A stretch of DNA of 50,105 nucleotides, from the NCBI RefSeq assembly GCF_002954665.1, contig NZ_MSCM01000001.1:1068376-1118480 (forward strand), in the 5' to 3' direction. Shown here in pieces: positions 17,353 to 26,862 of the stretch (its first letter is position 1; each line of letters begins with the position of its first letter). Position numbers and translations under genes: made by a program. Source of the DNA: Polaribacter glomeratus. GTDB taxonomy: Bacteria > Bacteroidota > Bacteroidia > Flavobacteriales > Flavobacteriaceae. Under the pieces are notes generated by a model. It saw only the letters and a list, made by a program, of their open reading frames with translations. It did not search any database and had not been told where the DNA came from.

Positions 17353-18387
17353 CTAATTTTTAGCTGGTATTTGCTGACTTAAACAATGCAACGTACCAAA
17401 ACCCCAAATTAAATCGATTGCATTAATACCTATAATTTCTCTATCAGGAAAACAATCCGCAAGAATATTTAAAGCAACTCTATCATTTACATCATTAAAA
17501 GTAGGTACTAAAACACACTTGTTTAAAATTAGAAAATTAGCATAACTAGCTGGTAAGCTTAATTCTTCGAAAACAATTTCTTTAGGCATTGGTAACGAAA
17601 CTATATTTAATTTTTCACCATTTTCTAAAGTTGCATTTTGTAATATTTTTAAATTGTCTTGCAAAGGTTTGTAGTTCGCACTTTTTTTATCGGTTTCAAT
17701 AACAGTAACTACGGTATTTTCGTTCACAAACCTACATAAATCGTCAATGTGACCGTGCGTATCGTCACCAATAACACCGTTTCCTAACCAAATAATATTT
17801 GTAATTCCTAAATATTCTTTAAAAACAGCTTCGTAATCTTTTTTGGTAAAACCTTGATTTCTTACCTGAATCGTTGGGTGCAGTAAGCATTCTTCTGTAG
17901 TAATTAAAGTACCTTTTCCATTAACATCTAAAGCACCACCTTCCATCACTACTGGTTTTCCTTTGTATGTAACTTGCGTTAACGCGATGTTTAAAATGTC
18001 TGCAACTTTTTTTGGAACATTTTTATCTAATTGATGATTTGCATATTTTGCCCATCCATTAAACTTAAATTGTAATGCTTCTCTTTTATTGTTGTTTTTT
18101 ACAATAATTGGTCCAGAATCTCGCATCCAACTTCTGTTGGTTTTTTGTAGAATAAAAGTTACATTTTTAAGGTTGATGTTAGCCTGCAACATCATTTCTG
18201 TAACCTTGTCTTTTAATTTTTCATTAGCAACAACTAAAAAAACGTCTTCATATAAAGAAACTTTTTTTATAAATTCTATAAAAGCCCACTGCACAGCGCT
18301 GTATTTTCCTGGCCAATCGTTACCATTATCAGGAAAACAAAGTAAGATACCTTGTTGGTCTTCCCATTCTGCTGGAAATCTTCTCAT
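17353..18387 (-). CDS. aguA: Agmatine deiminase
   Basis: A 344-residue guanidine-group-modifying enzyme of the peptidylarginine-deiminase superfamily. Diagnostic segments: MRRFPAEWEDQQGILLCFP, WMRDSGPI, VMEGGALDVNG, GDDTHGHIDDLCRF (catalytic His and Asp) and the C-terminal GFGTLHCLSQQIPA with the nucleophilic Cys. It converts agmatine to N-carbamoylputrescine and ammonia. Its ATG shares one base with the aguB stop (TAATG), so the two steps of the pathway are translationally coupled. No arginine decarboxylase is in the window, so the source of agmatine is elsewhere or external. Confidence 0.95.
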   Translation of the reverse strand: MRRFPAEWEDQQGILLCFPDNGNDWPGKYSAVQWAFIEFIKKVSLYEDVFLVVANEKLKDKVTEMMLQANINLKNVTFILQKTNRSWMRDSGPIIVKNNNKREALQFKFNGWAKYANHQLDKNVPKKVADILNIALTQVTYKGKPVVMEGGALDVNGKGTLITTEECLLHPTIQVRNQGFTKKDYEAVFKEYLGITNIIWLGNGVIGDDTHGHIDDLCRFVNENTVVTVIETDKKSANYKPLQDNLKILQNATLENGEKLNIVSLPMPKEIVFEELSLPASYANFLILNKCVLVPTFNDVNDRVALNILADCFPDREIIGINAIDLIWGFGTLHCLSQQIPAKN

Positions 18388-19268
18388 TAGTCTATGGCTC
18401 TTTTAGTGATGTCTCCAAATGCATCAATTCGTCTATCTCTAAAAAATGGCCAATTTTGACGCACATTTTCTTGTAAATCTAAATCTACTTCGGCAATTAA
18501 TATTTCTTCTTTATCATGAGATGCTTGTGCTAGAATTTCTCCTTGTGGGCCAGCAATAAAAGATGCTCCCCAAAATTCGATTCCGGCTGTATCTGGTAAA
18601 TATTTTTCTAAACCAATTCTGTTTGCAGCAGCAACATATATTCCGTTTGCCACGGCATGCCCTTTCATTACATTCATCCAAGCGTTGTATTGATTTACAC
18701 CATATTGCTCTTTTTCTTGCGGATGCCAACCAATTGCTGTAGGATAAAATAGAACTTCAGAACCTTTTAAAGCAGTAAGTCTTGCAGCTTCTGGATACCA
18801 TTGATCCCAACAAATTAACGTACCAATATTTCCTTTTTTTGTTGGTGAGTTTATAAAGCCTAAATCACCAGGAGTAAAATAGAATTTCTCGTAAAAATGG
18901 GGATCATCCGGAATGTGCATTTTTCTGTATAAGCCAGCTTCTGTGCCATCCGTATCAATAATATAAGCACTATTATGATAAATACCAGCCATTCTTTTTT
19001 CGAAAAAAGGAACTATAATTACTACACCAAGTTCTTTAGCTAAAGCGCTAAAAGCTTTAAAAGAAGTACTATAAAGAGGTTCTGCTAGCGCAAAATTATC
19101 TACATCTTCGCTTTGACAGAAATAATGACTGCTATACAATTCTGGTAAACTAATAACTTCTGCTCCTTTTTCTGCAGCTTTTTTAACCCAATGCAAACAT
19201 TTCTCTAAGTTGTTTTTGGCTACATCGTTTAAATTTAACTGAATTACTGCTATTTTATATTTTTTCAT
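18387..19268 (-). CDS. aguB: N-carbamoylputrescine amidase
   Basis: A 293-residue nitrilase-superfamily amidohydrolase with the triad Glu in ISLPELYSSHYF, Lys in LYRKMHIPDDPHFYEKFYF and Cys in LICWDQWYPEAAR. The segments FTPGDLGF and GIEFWGASFIAGPQGE are characteristic of the AguB subgroup. It hydrolyses N-carbamoylputrescine to putrescine, CO2 and ammonia. First gene of a two-gene operon with aguA, overlapping it by one base. Length and motifs are complete. Confidence 0.95.
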   Translation of the reverse strand: MKKYKIAVIQLNLNDVAKNNLEKCLHWVKKAAEKGAEVISLPELYSSHYFCQSEDVDNFALAEPLYSTSFKAFSALAKELGVVIIVPFFEKRMAGIYHNSAYIIDTDGTEAGLYRKMHIPDDPHFYEKFYFTPGDLGFINSPTKKGNIGTLICWDQWYPEAARLTALKGSEVLFYPTAIGWHPQEKEQYGVNQYNAWMNVMKGHAVANGIYVAAANRIGLEKYLPDTAGIEFWGASFIAGPQGEILAQASHDKEEILIAEVDLDLQENVRQNWPFFRDRRIDAFGDITKRAID

Positions 19269-19447
19269 TCGTGATTTTAAATTGAGAGCATAAAAATAAG
19301 AAAATAATATGTATGACCTTATTATTTTCTATTATTTACGATTTAGCAAGCAGTCAAAAATCAATAAATACTTTTTTAAAAACTCATTTACAATAGGTTA
19401 TTCAACTAAAAATATAATTAATTTTTAGAGTAATTAATTGTATTTAG

Positions 19448-20053
19448 TTATTTAAATATATTTTTTATTGTTTTAATAAGCTCCGCTTTACTTAAAACGT
19501 TAAACTTTTTACACAGATTTCTTGAATGTGATTTTACTGTATTTTCAGATATAAATAACTTTTCTGCAATAACAGCGTTAGAAGGGTCGACCACTAATGA
19601 TTTTAAAACATCTACCTCTCTCAAAGTTAAAGGAAAAGTTGTGTAAATGTTATCTGTTAAAAAAATATAAAAAGAATATAAGATTGAAGGGTTTTTCTTT
19701 AATTTAAAAATTGTTAAAGCGGCTTCTATTTCTGCAACTTGAAAAGGCTTACTTAAATAAGCCTCTGGCGCTAATTTAGCTGCTTTATTAATGGTTTTTG
19801 TATCTTGATTTGCTGTTAAAAAAATAAATGGTTTCTGTTTTTTTGTAAGAACTTTTGCGGCGTCTATTCCTGTTAATTTACCCGCTAAAAAAATATCGAT
19901 TAAAGCTAAATCGAAATTCCAGTCTGTTTCGTCTAAAAAATCTTCTGCACTATGATAGGTACCAACTATTTTATAGCCAAGGGATTTAATTAATTTACTA
20001 AGATGCATTACCACAAATAATTCATCTTCAATAATTACGATATTAGATAACAT
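19448..20053 (-). CDS. Response regulator, NarL/LuxR type
   Basis: A 201-residue two-domain regulator. Receiver domain: acidic pocket Glu9-Asp10, phosphoacceptor Asp53 in LALIDIFLAGKLTG, and conserved Lys in EAYLSKPF. The C-terminal LuxR helix-turn-helix is FPLTLREVDVLKSL through AEKLFISENTVKSHSRNLCKKF. ATG 20053 is preferred over a TTG at 20065; it overlaps the kinase gene by 11 bases, so the two are coupled. Partner of the upstream TPR histidine kinase. The target genes are unknown; the winged-helix copies just upstream of the kinase are candidates by position only. Confidence 0.92.
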   Translation of the reverse strand: MLSNIVIIEDELFVVMHLSKLIKSLGYKIVGTYHSAEDFLDETDWNFDLALIDIFLAGKLTGIDAAKVLTKKQKPFIFLTANQDTKTINKAAKLAPEAYLSKPFQVAEIEAALTIFKLKKNPSILYSFYIFLTDNIYTTFPLTLREVDVLKSLVVDPSNAVIAEKLFISENTVKSHSRNLCKKFNVLSKAELIKTIKNIFK

Positions 20054-21653
20054 TTTTGAACTCAAATTTATGATTACCAGTTTCTTTATCTAGTTGATAA
20101 TTTAACCCTTTGATTCTTTTTATTAATTGATTTAATAAGAGACTACCTTTGCCATCTGCAAAAGATTTGTCATGAAAAGAATTGTCGCAATATTCAAATA
20201 TAAACCCGTTAGCCTGAGACCTTACAATTATGTTTACATTTTTTATTTCTGACAAATTGTGTTCCATAGTATTTGCCAAAAGCTCATTTAAAATTAAACC
20301 AAAATAAACAATGCGTTCACTGTTAATTTTTACGCTACAAATATTTTTTTCGATAAATAAAATATCAGAATTCATTTTGCTGTACAACCTTATAATTTCA
20401 TCAAAATATACAGCAATATCAACAAAGTCATTATAAATATCAACAAAAAAATGTTTGTGTAAAACACCAATTGTCTGAATTTTTCCTGAAATCTTATTCA
20501 ATATTTTTTTTTCTGATGTATTTGCTTGATCAAAAGAATAATCTACTAATGAAATAATCATTTGTAAATTATTTTTAATTCTATGGTTACTTTCCACCAT
20601 CAACATTTGATATTTTTCATTGCTTCTTTCAAAACTTTGAGCTAATTTTTTTTTCTTCAAAAAGAGTCTCGCAACAATTATACTTAGCACGAAGAAAATA
20701 ATCATAAAAGAAAAAATAATATAAAAAATATTCTTTTGTGCTTTAGATTTTTGCGCTGCCTCTATTACTTTAATTTTAAATTTTTCGGTATCGTATTTAA
20801 CTCGGTAATAAGACATTTCTTGATTACTTCTTTCTAAAGCAAGCTGTTCGGCTGCTTCTTTTTCTTTGAATGCCCATTTATAATAAGAAATAGAATCATT
20901 TATAATTAAATACCTATTTGCGATATTTTTATATAAAGTTTGCTCAGTTCCGTACCAATTATTAGTATCTACTAAATCTAATAACTCTTTAATAATTGTG
21001 TCTGCAATTTTTAAATTGCCTTCTAAAATATTTACGTATAATACATGACACATTACAACTACATAATTATTCTCATCATTTAACTCTTTAAAAAGCTTTG
21101 CAGATCTTAATAAATAGGGTTTAGCGGCTTCTATATTTTCATTATGCAACTTAAAATAACCCAACTCATTACACAGACTGGCTTCTTCTTTGTAGAATTT
21201 ATTTTTTTTCGCAATATTTAACGCTATTTTCAAGTATTTAGTTAAAGAGTCTTTAGGTGATCTTCCTGGATACTTACCCACTTCTGCATATAAAGCAGCC
21301 ATTCTGCCTAATTTTCGAACGTGTAGTTTTGGATATTTTTTTGAATCGGATAATTTTTCAAGGACTTCTAAACCTTTTTTTTGATCGCCAGTTCTACGCA
21401 TCATTTCACCCAAAAAAATAGAAGATTCTAAATATTTTTCCCTCCAATTATTCCCTGAAACAATGGCTATTGCCATTTCTAGTTCTGTAATACTTTCAGA
21501 AAAAAGACTTAATTTATTTAATTCTATTGATGCCTTATAGTGAGAATTAAATTCGGATTCATCAGCGCCTTGTCCGTAAAAAAAAGCAGTATTTATAAAC
21601 AGAAAAAAGATAATTAAGTTGGAGATAATTAAATTTAATAAACGTAAAATCAT
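20043..21653 (-). CDS. Sensor histidine kinase with TPR sensor and HisKA_2 domain
   Basis: A 536-residue membrane kinase. N-terminal signal/anchor (LLNLIISNLIIFFLFINTAFF), a helical TPR-like region (about 30-280) with repeated L-x3-A-x-L patterns, one membrane helix (NIFYIIFSFMIIFFVLSIIVARLF, about 310-333), then HisKA_2 phosphoacceptor SNHRIKNNLQMIISL (His near 356) and an ATPase domain with the N box LNELLANTMEHNL and a reduced glycine motif DGKGSLLLNQLI. This layout is common in Bacteroidota. Cotranscribed with the NarL-type regulator. The signal sensed by the periplasmic TPR domain is unknown. Confidence 0.9.
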   Translation of the reverse strand: MILRLLNLIISNLIIFFLFINTAFFYGQGADESEFNSHYKASIELNKLSLFSESITELEMAIAIVSGNNWREKYLESSIFLGEMMRRTGDQKKGLEVLEKLSDSKKYPKLHVRKLGRMAALYAEVGKYPGRSPKDSLTKYLKIALNIAKKNKFYKEEASLCNELGYFKLHNENIEAAKPYLLRSAKLFKELNDENNYVVVMCHVLYVNILEGNLKIADTIIKELLDLVDTNNWYGTEQTLYKNIANRYLIINDSISYYKWAFKEKEAAEQLALERSNQEMSYYRVKYDTEKFKIKVIEAAQKSKAQKNIFYIIFSFMIIFFVLSIIVARLFLKKKKLAQSFERSNEKYQMLMVESNHRIKNNLQMIISLVDYSFDQANTSEKKILNKISGKIQTIGVLHKHFFVDIYNDFVDIAVYFDEIIRLYSKMNSDILFIEKNICSVKINSERIVYFGLILNELLANTMEHNLSEIKNVNIIVRSQANGFIFEYCDNSFHDKSFADGKGSLLLNQLIKRIKGLNYQLDKETGNHKFEFKNVI

Positions 21654-21821
21654 AAATTATAAAAATTCAAATAGCTTTAATTTTAATATATAATTTAGGG
21701 AGGAAACTTAATAGCAAATATAGCTTAATTGGTGTATTGTTTTTATCTTTGATTAGAAAAATCAACTTAAATAGATTTATTATTGCTAAATAAGTTGCTA
21801 AAATTTTTAAGACAAAAATAT

Positions 21822-22023
21822 TTAACAAGTATCGTAAAATTACTTTCTCTTTTTTGTGTAACTTTTTTAAATACCTAAAACCTTTAATTCATATTTAACA
21901 ATATGTACAACTACTGTTAAACTAACATTATTAACTTTCTTTTAAAATTTGAACTAGTTAAATGCTGGTTTTCAAAATCTCTTATAACTGTATTTGATTA
22001 CTTGTTAATTGTATCTGATTCAT
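21822..22023 (-). pseudogene. Decayed third copy of the small winged-helix gene
   Basis: Aligns along its whole 202 bases with the two intact 204-base copies at 22299-22502 and 22788-22991: same ATGAATCAG start at 22023, same ending (ACACAAAAAAG and a matching TAA at 21822-21824). It has a stop at codon 14 in the starting frame, and further stops after a shift. Matching segments such as GATTTTGAAAACCAGCATTTAACTAGTTC show the shared origin. It lacks the hairpin terminator behind the other two copies. Confidence 0.8.
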
Positions 22024-22224
22024 AATATTTGGGGTTTACAGTATAAATATAAAGTGTTTACTTATGATAAAATAGCCAATTAGCTCAAAGCAGATTTACA
22101 TCATACGAAAACGTACTTTTGTGCTGATGAGATGTAAAATTTTTTAAATACTAGCTTTAATTATATAATTTTAAAAAAATAAAGCAGTATTTACATCTTT
22201 TTATTTTTTTTTAAATTTCTAAAA

Positions 22225-22269
22225 CAAAAAAAACGTTGTAATTATACTTTTAAAAGTACAATTACAACG
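22225..22269 (-). terminator. Terminator behind winged-helix copy 1
   Basis: An inverted repeat at 22234-22269 (arms CGTTGTAATTATACTT and AAGTACAATTACAACG, one mismatched pair) followed on the minus strand by a T run (A run at 22226-22233). It lies 30 bases past the stop of the copy-1 gene. Confidence 0.85.
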
Positions 22270-22298
22270 CATCTCTTTAATACAAGAATTTTAAATTC

Positions 22299-22502
22299 TT
22301 AGCATGTATAGTGAAATTTCTTTTTCTTTTTTGTGTAACTTTTCAAAATACCCATACCTTCTAGCTCATCCATAATAGTATATAGAACTAATATTAATGA
22401 AATATTTTCAACTTTTTTCATAATCTGAGAACTTGTTAGATGTTCGTTTTCAAGAGCTTTTAAAACTGTAATGTGCTTTTCTGATAGGTTTGTCTGATTC
22501 AT
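22299..22502 (-). CDS. Stand-alone winged-helix protein, copy 1
   Basis: A 67-residue protein I do not recognise by name. The pattern suits a minimal winged helix: helix 1 SEKHITVLKALENEHL, helix 2 TSSQIMKKVEN, helix 3 LILVLYTIMDELEGMGIL, then a basic wing KSYTKKKKKFHYTC. This resembles small MarR/PadR-like DNA-binding modules with no effector domain. The product is identical to copy 2; the genes differ at six bases, all silent. The copies share about 30 bases of leader and a hairpin terminator. Probably a DNA-binding regulator; targets unknown. Confidence 0.75.
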   Translation of the reverse strand: MNQTNLSEKHITVLKALENEHLTSSQIMKKVENISLILVLYTIMDELEGMGILKSYTKKKKKFHYTC

Positions 22503-22713
22503 GATATGTTGTTTTTATTGTAAATTTAATGTGTTTAAGTATTTATATTAAAAGTATTAGATAAAACAACTTTATATTTATATCAAATGCTACTTATTAA
22601 AGATAAGTGGTTATTTATTTAAAAATAAGTTTGATTAATGTTGAGAGGTTGTTGCCAATAAAAAATCTTTCCAAACTATTTTTTTTACATATTTATACCT
22701 AAAATTTGAGCAT

Positions 22714-22758
22714 AAAAAAAACGTTATAATTGTACTTTTTAAAAGTATAATTATAACG
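22714..22758 (-). terminator. Terminator behind winged-helix copy 2
   Basis: An inverted repeat at 22722-22758 (CGTTATAATTGTACTTTT with AAAAGTATAATTATAACG, one wobble-type pair) with an A run on its left, giving a T run on the minus strand. Homologous to the hairpin behind copy 1; the stem difference G-C versus A-T is compensated on both arms. Confidence 0.85.
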
Positions 22759-22787
22759 CATCTCATTAGTACAAGAATTTTAAATTC

Positions 22788-22991
22788 TTAACATGTATAG
22801 TGAAATTTCTTTTTCTTTTTTGTATAACTTTTTAAAATACCCATACCTTCTAGCTCATCCATAATGGTATATAGAACTAATATTAATGAAATATTTTCAA
22901 CTTTTTTCATAATCTGAGAACTTGTTAAATGTTCGTTTTCAAGAGCTTTTAAGACTGTAATGTGCTTTTCTGATAGGTTTGTCTGATTCAT
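22788..22991 (-). CDS. Stand-alone winged-helix protein, copy 2
   Basis: Sixty-seven residues, identical in protein to copy 1, from MNQTNLSEKHITVLKAL to KKKKKFHYTC. Six silent base differences separate the genes (for example TGT versus TGC for the last Cys, TTA versus TTG for a Leu). It has its own leader and terminator, so each copy is an independent transcription unit. Helix content and the basic C-terminal wing suggest DNA binding. Two identical intact copies and one wreck indicate repeated tandem duplication with selection on the protein. Confidence 0.75.
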   Translation of the reverse strand: MNQTNLSEKHITVLKALENEHLTSSQIMKKVENISLILVLYTIMDELEGMGILKSYTKKKKKFHYTC

Positions 22992-23508
22992 GATATGTTG
23001 TTTTTTATTGTAAATTTAAAATCTTAATTACTTACCAAGAAAAAAATTAGATTAAAATACAATATGATTATATCAATGGTTCTTTTTTATAGATGAACCG
23101 CTAATTTTATTAGATATATTTAAGTTGTTAATTTAAATTTGATTTGATTTTTTAAATTTAATTAAAATATTAGTTTTCGATTTTATTAAAATTCATAAAA
23201 CAGCCAACATTGCTCTAACAGGCATTTGCTAAAATATTTATTGAATTTATAGCATACGATTCAAATTATTATATAATCTATAATCAAAGACTTTAATTTT
23301 AATAGAATTAATGAATATTTTTTAGTTAATTATTAGTAAATTTATAATTATTAAAATCATTGCTTAATAAATACATTAGCTGTTTTTTTTATCAAATTTT
23401 ACGCTAAATTTAGACGATAAATTACCTAAATTTGCACGCATTTTATTTGATTTAATTCAAAAAAGAGTAACAGAAATTTACTTTGCAACTTGCAAAACAA
23501 TATAATAT
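22992..23508. other. 517-bp AT-rich spacer before the transglutaminase operon
   Basis: Extremely AT-rich, without a credible coding frame. The first 30 bases are the leader of winged-helix copy 2. The only other element I can point to is the possible -7 box at 23427-23434. No tRNA, repeat unit or strong hairpin was seen. Confidence 0.5.
23427..23434 (+). promoter_or_regulatory. Possible -7 box (TAAATTTG) for the transglutaminase operon
   Basis: TAAATTTG matches TAnnTTTG and lies 75 bases before the ATG at 23509, in the only relatively GC-containing stretch of the spacer. No clear -33 TTTG. Motif-only evidence. Confidence 0.42.
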
Positions 23509-26500
23509 ATGGCTTTAAAAATTGTAATATCACACAAAACAACCTATAAATATGATCGTAAAGTATCATTATCTCCTCATATTTTTAGATTACGACCAGC
23601 ACCACATTCTAGAACACCGATAGAGTCTTATTCTATTAAAATAACTCCTGAAAATCAGTTTTTTAATTGGCAACAAGATCCTTTTGGTAACTATGTTGCA
23701 CGTTTAGTTTTCCCTGATAAAACAGATGAACTCTCTATTGATGTCGAAATTATTGCTGATTTAAAAACCATAAATCCTTTTGATTTCTTTATTGAAGAAT
23801 ACGCAGAAGAATATCCCTTTGTATACACAGAAACTACTAAAAAAGAGCTTCAGCCTTATTTAGAAATAACTGATAAAGGCAAACTCCTAGCAGATTTTAT
23901 AAAGACAATAGACCTTTCGCCAAGAAAAACTATTTATTTTTTAATTGATATCAATCAGAAAATATATGAGTTTTTAAATTATAATATTAGAATGGATCCT
24001 GGTGTACAAAGCTGTGAACAAACACTAGATCAAAAAAATGGTTCTTGTAGAGATTATGCTTGGTTATTTGTGCAAACTTTGCGCCATTTAGGTTTTGGTG
24101 CACGTTTTGTATCAGGGTATTTAGTGCAATTAAAATCAGATGAAAAATCATTAGACGGCCCATCTGGTCCTGAAGAAGATTTTACAGATTTACATGCATG
24201 GGCAGAAGTATACTTGCCTGGTGCAGGTTGGATTGGTTTTGATTCAACTTCGGGCCTTTTAGCTGGTGAAGGCCATATTCCTTTGGCGTGTACTCCTTCT
24301 TTCGAAAGTGCTGCTCCTGTTTCTGGAATGACAGATAAATGTGAGACAGAATTCTTCTTTGAAAACAAAGTAACTAGAATTTTTGAATCGCCAAGAGTTA
24401 CAAAACCTTATGTTGAAGAGCAATGGGATGAAATTTACAAACTAGGAACTAAAGTAGAAAAACAACTGCAAAAACGAGATGTTCGATTAACAATGGGTGG
24501 CGAACCAACCTTCGTTTCTATTGATGATTTAGAGTCTCCAGAATGGAATACTGCTGCAGACGGGCCAAATAAAAGAAGATTAGCGGGCGATTTAGCAAAG
24601 CGTTTATATGATAAATTTGGAAACGGTGCCGTTTTGCATCATGCACAAGGTAAATGGTATCCTGGTGAGCCTTTACCAAGATGGCAAATAGAAATTTGTT
24701 GGCGTAAAGATGGCAGACCAATTTGGTATGATAAAAAGTATTTATCTTCTTATGCAGAAAACCCAATTGTACCTCAAAATGCCGACAAGCTTTTTTTAGA
24801 AACACTGTCTAAATATTTAAGAGTTTCAACACAACATATACAACCTGCTTTCGAAGATCCTTTTTATCATTTATGGGAACAAGGAAATTTACCTATTGAT
24901 ATTAATCCTGCAACAGATAAAGACGGCTCTTTAGCGCGTAAAAAACTGCATGATATTTATGAAAACGGAACGTCAAACCCTATTGGATACTTGATGCCGT
25001 TAAATAAAACGGAAGGAAAATGGTTTACAAGCGAATGGACTTTTAGAAGACAACATATATTTTTAACTGCAGGTAATTCGCCAATGGGATTAAGATTGCC
25101 ATTAAATTCTTTGATGTCAAAACCAGAGCACGAAATATTTCCTATTTACGAGCCAGATCTTTTTTCTAAAAAGAAACGTTTACCGAGTTTTAAAAATATA
25201 GTTAAAGAAAGATATCAAGAATTTCTTGACTACGGTTTAGAGCCGAACGCACCGAATTACTTTGTGCGTACAGCAATTTGTGCAGAAATTAGAGAAGACA
25301 AATTATACTTATTTTTACCACCTTTAGAATCTGCTGAAACCTTTTTAGATTTAATTGCAGCCATAGAATTTACTGCAAGAGAATTAAATATTCCTGTTAT
25401 TATGGAGGGATATGATCCACCAAAAGATAACAGATTAGAATCTATGAAAATTACCCCAGACCCTGGTGTAATTGAAGTAAATGTGCATCCTGTTTCTAAT
25501 TGGGAAGATTTGTGTAAAAACACATTTACCTTTTACGAGCAAGCAAAACTGTCTAGATTAGGTACTGAAAAGTTTATGTTAGATGGTAAACATACAGGAA
25601 CTGGTGGAGGAAATCATGTTACCTTAGGAGGCACAAGCCCTAAAGACAGTCCGCTTTTGCGAAAACCAAGTTTACTAAGAAGTTTGTTAACTTTTTGGCA
25701 ACATCACCCAGGTTTAACCTATTTATTTTCTGGTTCTTTTGTTGGTCCAACGAGTCAAGCACCAAGAATTGATGAAGCTCGTTTAGAAAATTTATACGAG
25801 TTAGAAATAGCATTTAGTCAAATTCCTAAAGACGGAGAAGTTCCTTTTTGGCTAACAGACAGATTGTTTAGACATTTATTAACAGATTTAACAGGCAATA
25901 CACACAGAGCAGAATTTTGTATTGATAAATTGTATTCGCCAGATTCTTCTACCGGTAGATTAGGTATTTTAGAATTACGTGGTTTTGACATGCCTCCTCA
26001 TCCACAGATGAGTTTAGTTCAAATGCTATTGGTAAGAACTTTAGTAGCTTGGTTCTGGAAAAAACCTTACGAACACAATTTAGTGCGTTGGGGAACCGAA
26101 TTACATGATAAATTTTTAATAGAACATTATGTAAGAGAAGATATTAAAGATATAGTTGATCAATTAAACAGAGCTGGTTATGAATTTAAAGAAGATTGGT
26201 TTGATCCATTTTTTGAATTTAGATTTCCACTTCATGGGATGGTCGAAATTAATAATATCCATTTAGAATTAAGAGCTGGTATAGAACCTTGGAATGTTTT
26301 AGGAGAAGAAATGACTGGTGGTGGAACTGCTAGATATGTAGATTCTTCTTTAGAAAGATTACAGGTAAAAGTTACTAATTTTACCGAAGAACGCTTCGTA
26401 TTAAGCTGTAATGGTGTAAAAGTACAATTAAGAAGTACGGGAGTTAAGGGTGAATATGTTGCCGGAGTTAGATATAAAGCATGGGATCCGTATTCTGCCC

Positions 26501-26841
26501 TACACCCAACAATTGCAGTAGATACACCGCTTGTCTTTGATATTGTCGATACTTGGAATAAACGCTCTATTGGTGGTTGCACGTATTTTGTTGCACATCC
26601 AGGAGGAAGATCTTATGATGAATATCCTGTAAATAGTTACGAAGCAGAATCAAGACGAATTAATCGTTTTTGGGAATTTGGACATACGCAAGGTGAAATA
26701 AATCCTGTAGAAAATATTAACCCAAATTCTGAAAATGCAAACAGAACTGTAGAAGAAAACACAAGTTCTAAGCGATTTAAATTTAAAGAATTACCGGTTA
26801 ATTTCGAATTTCCTTACACATTAGATTTAAGAAAAAAATAA
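23509..26841 (+). CDS. Transglutaminase-like protease fused to DUF2126
   Basis: An 1110-residue cytosolic protein. Residues 1-80 form the bacterial transglutaminase N-terminal beta domain (ISHKTTYKYDRKVSLSPHIFRLRP). Residues 130-280 are the transglutaminase core with intact catalytic Cys180 (NGSCRDYAW), His229 (DLHAWAEVYL) and Asp245 (GFDSTSG). From about 325 to the end is DUF2126 (COG4196), starting VRLTMGGEPTFVSIDD. This fusion is a known partner of circularly permuted ATP-grasp and alpha-E proteins, and the whole set was proposed from comparative genomics to make and cleave peptide-like bonds. It heads a three-gene operon. The substrate is unknown. Confidence 0.9.
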   Translation: MALKIVISHKTTYKYDRKVSLSPHIFRLRPAPHSRTPIESYSIKITPENQFFNWQQDPFGNYVARLVFPDKTDELSIDVEIIADLKTINPFDFFIEEYAEEYPFVYTETTKKELQPYLEITDKGKLLADFIKTIDLSPRKTIYFLIDINQKIYEFLNYNIRMDPGVQSCEQTLDQKNGSCRDYAWLFVQTLRHLGFGARFVSGYLVQLKSDEKSLDGPSGPEEDFTDLHAWAEVYLPGAGWIGFDSTSGLLAGEGHIPLACTPSFESAAPVSGMTDKCETEFFFENKVTRIFESPRVTKPYVEEQWDEIYKLGTKVEKQLQKRDVRLTMGGEPTFVSIDDLESPEWNTAADGPNKRRLAGDLAKRLYDKFGNGAVLHHAQGKWYPGEPLPRWQIEICWRKDGRPIWYDKKYLSSYAENPIVPQNADKLFLETLSKYLRVSTQHIQPAFEDPFYHLWEQGNLPIDINPATDKDGSLARKKLHDIYENGTSNPIGYLMPLNKTEGKWFTSEWTFRRQHIFLTAGNSPMGLRLPLNSLMSKPEHEIFPIYEPDLFSKKKRLPSFKNIVKERYQEFLDYGLEPNAPNYFVRTAICAEIREDKLYLFLPPLESAETFLDLIAAIEFTARELNIPVIMEGYDPPKDNRLESMKITPDPGVIEVNVHPVSNWEDLCKNTFTFYEQAKLSRLGTEKFMLDGKHTGTGGGNHVTLGGTSPKDSPLLRKPSLLRSLLTFWQHHPGLTYLFSGSFVGPTSQAPRIDEARLENLYELEIAFSQIPKDGEVPFWLTDRLFRHLLTDLTGNTHRAEFCIDKLYSPDSSTGRLGILELRGFDMPPHPQMSLVQMLLVRTLVAWFWKKPYEHNLVRWGTELHDKFLIEHYVREDIKDIVDQLNRAGYEFKEDWFDPFFEFRFPLHGMVEINNIHLELRAGIEPWNVLGEEMTGGGTARYVDSSLERLQVKVTNFTEERFVLSCNGVKVQLRSTGVKGEYVAGVRYKAWDPYSALHPTIAVDTPLVFDIVDTWNKRSIGGCTYFVAHPGGRSYDEYPVNSYEAESRRINRFWEFGHTQGEINPVENINPNSENANRTVEENTSSKRFKFKELPVNFEFPYTLDLRKK

Positions 26842-26862
26842 GGATTCAACATCCTACATTTT

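Noticed and set aside
19401..19440. CTAAAAAT/ATTTTTAG hairpin as terminator of the two-component operon
   Set aside because: The stem is almost purely A-T and no T run follows on the minus strand.
22095..22138. TTTACATC and GATGTAAA inverted repeat as a small RNA gene
   Set aside because: Eight-base AT-rich arms with a 28-base loop, no terminator and no second line of support.
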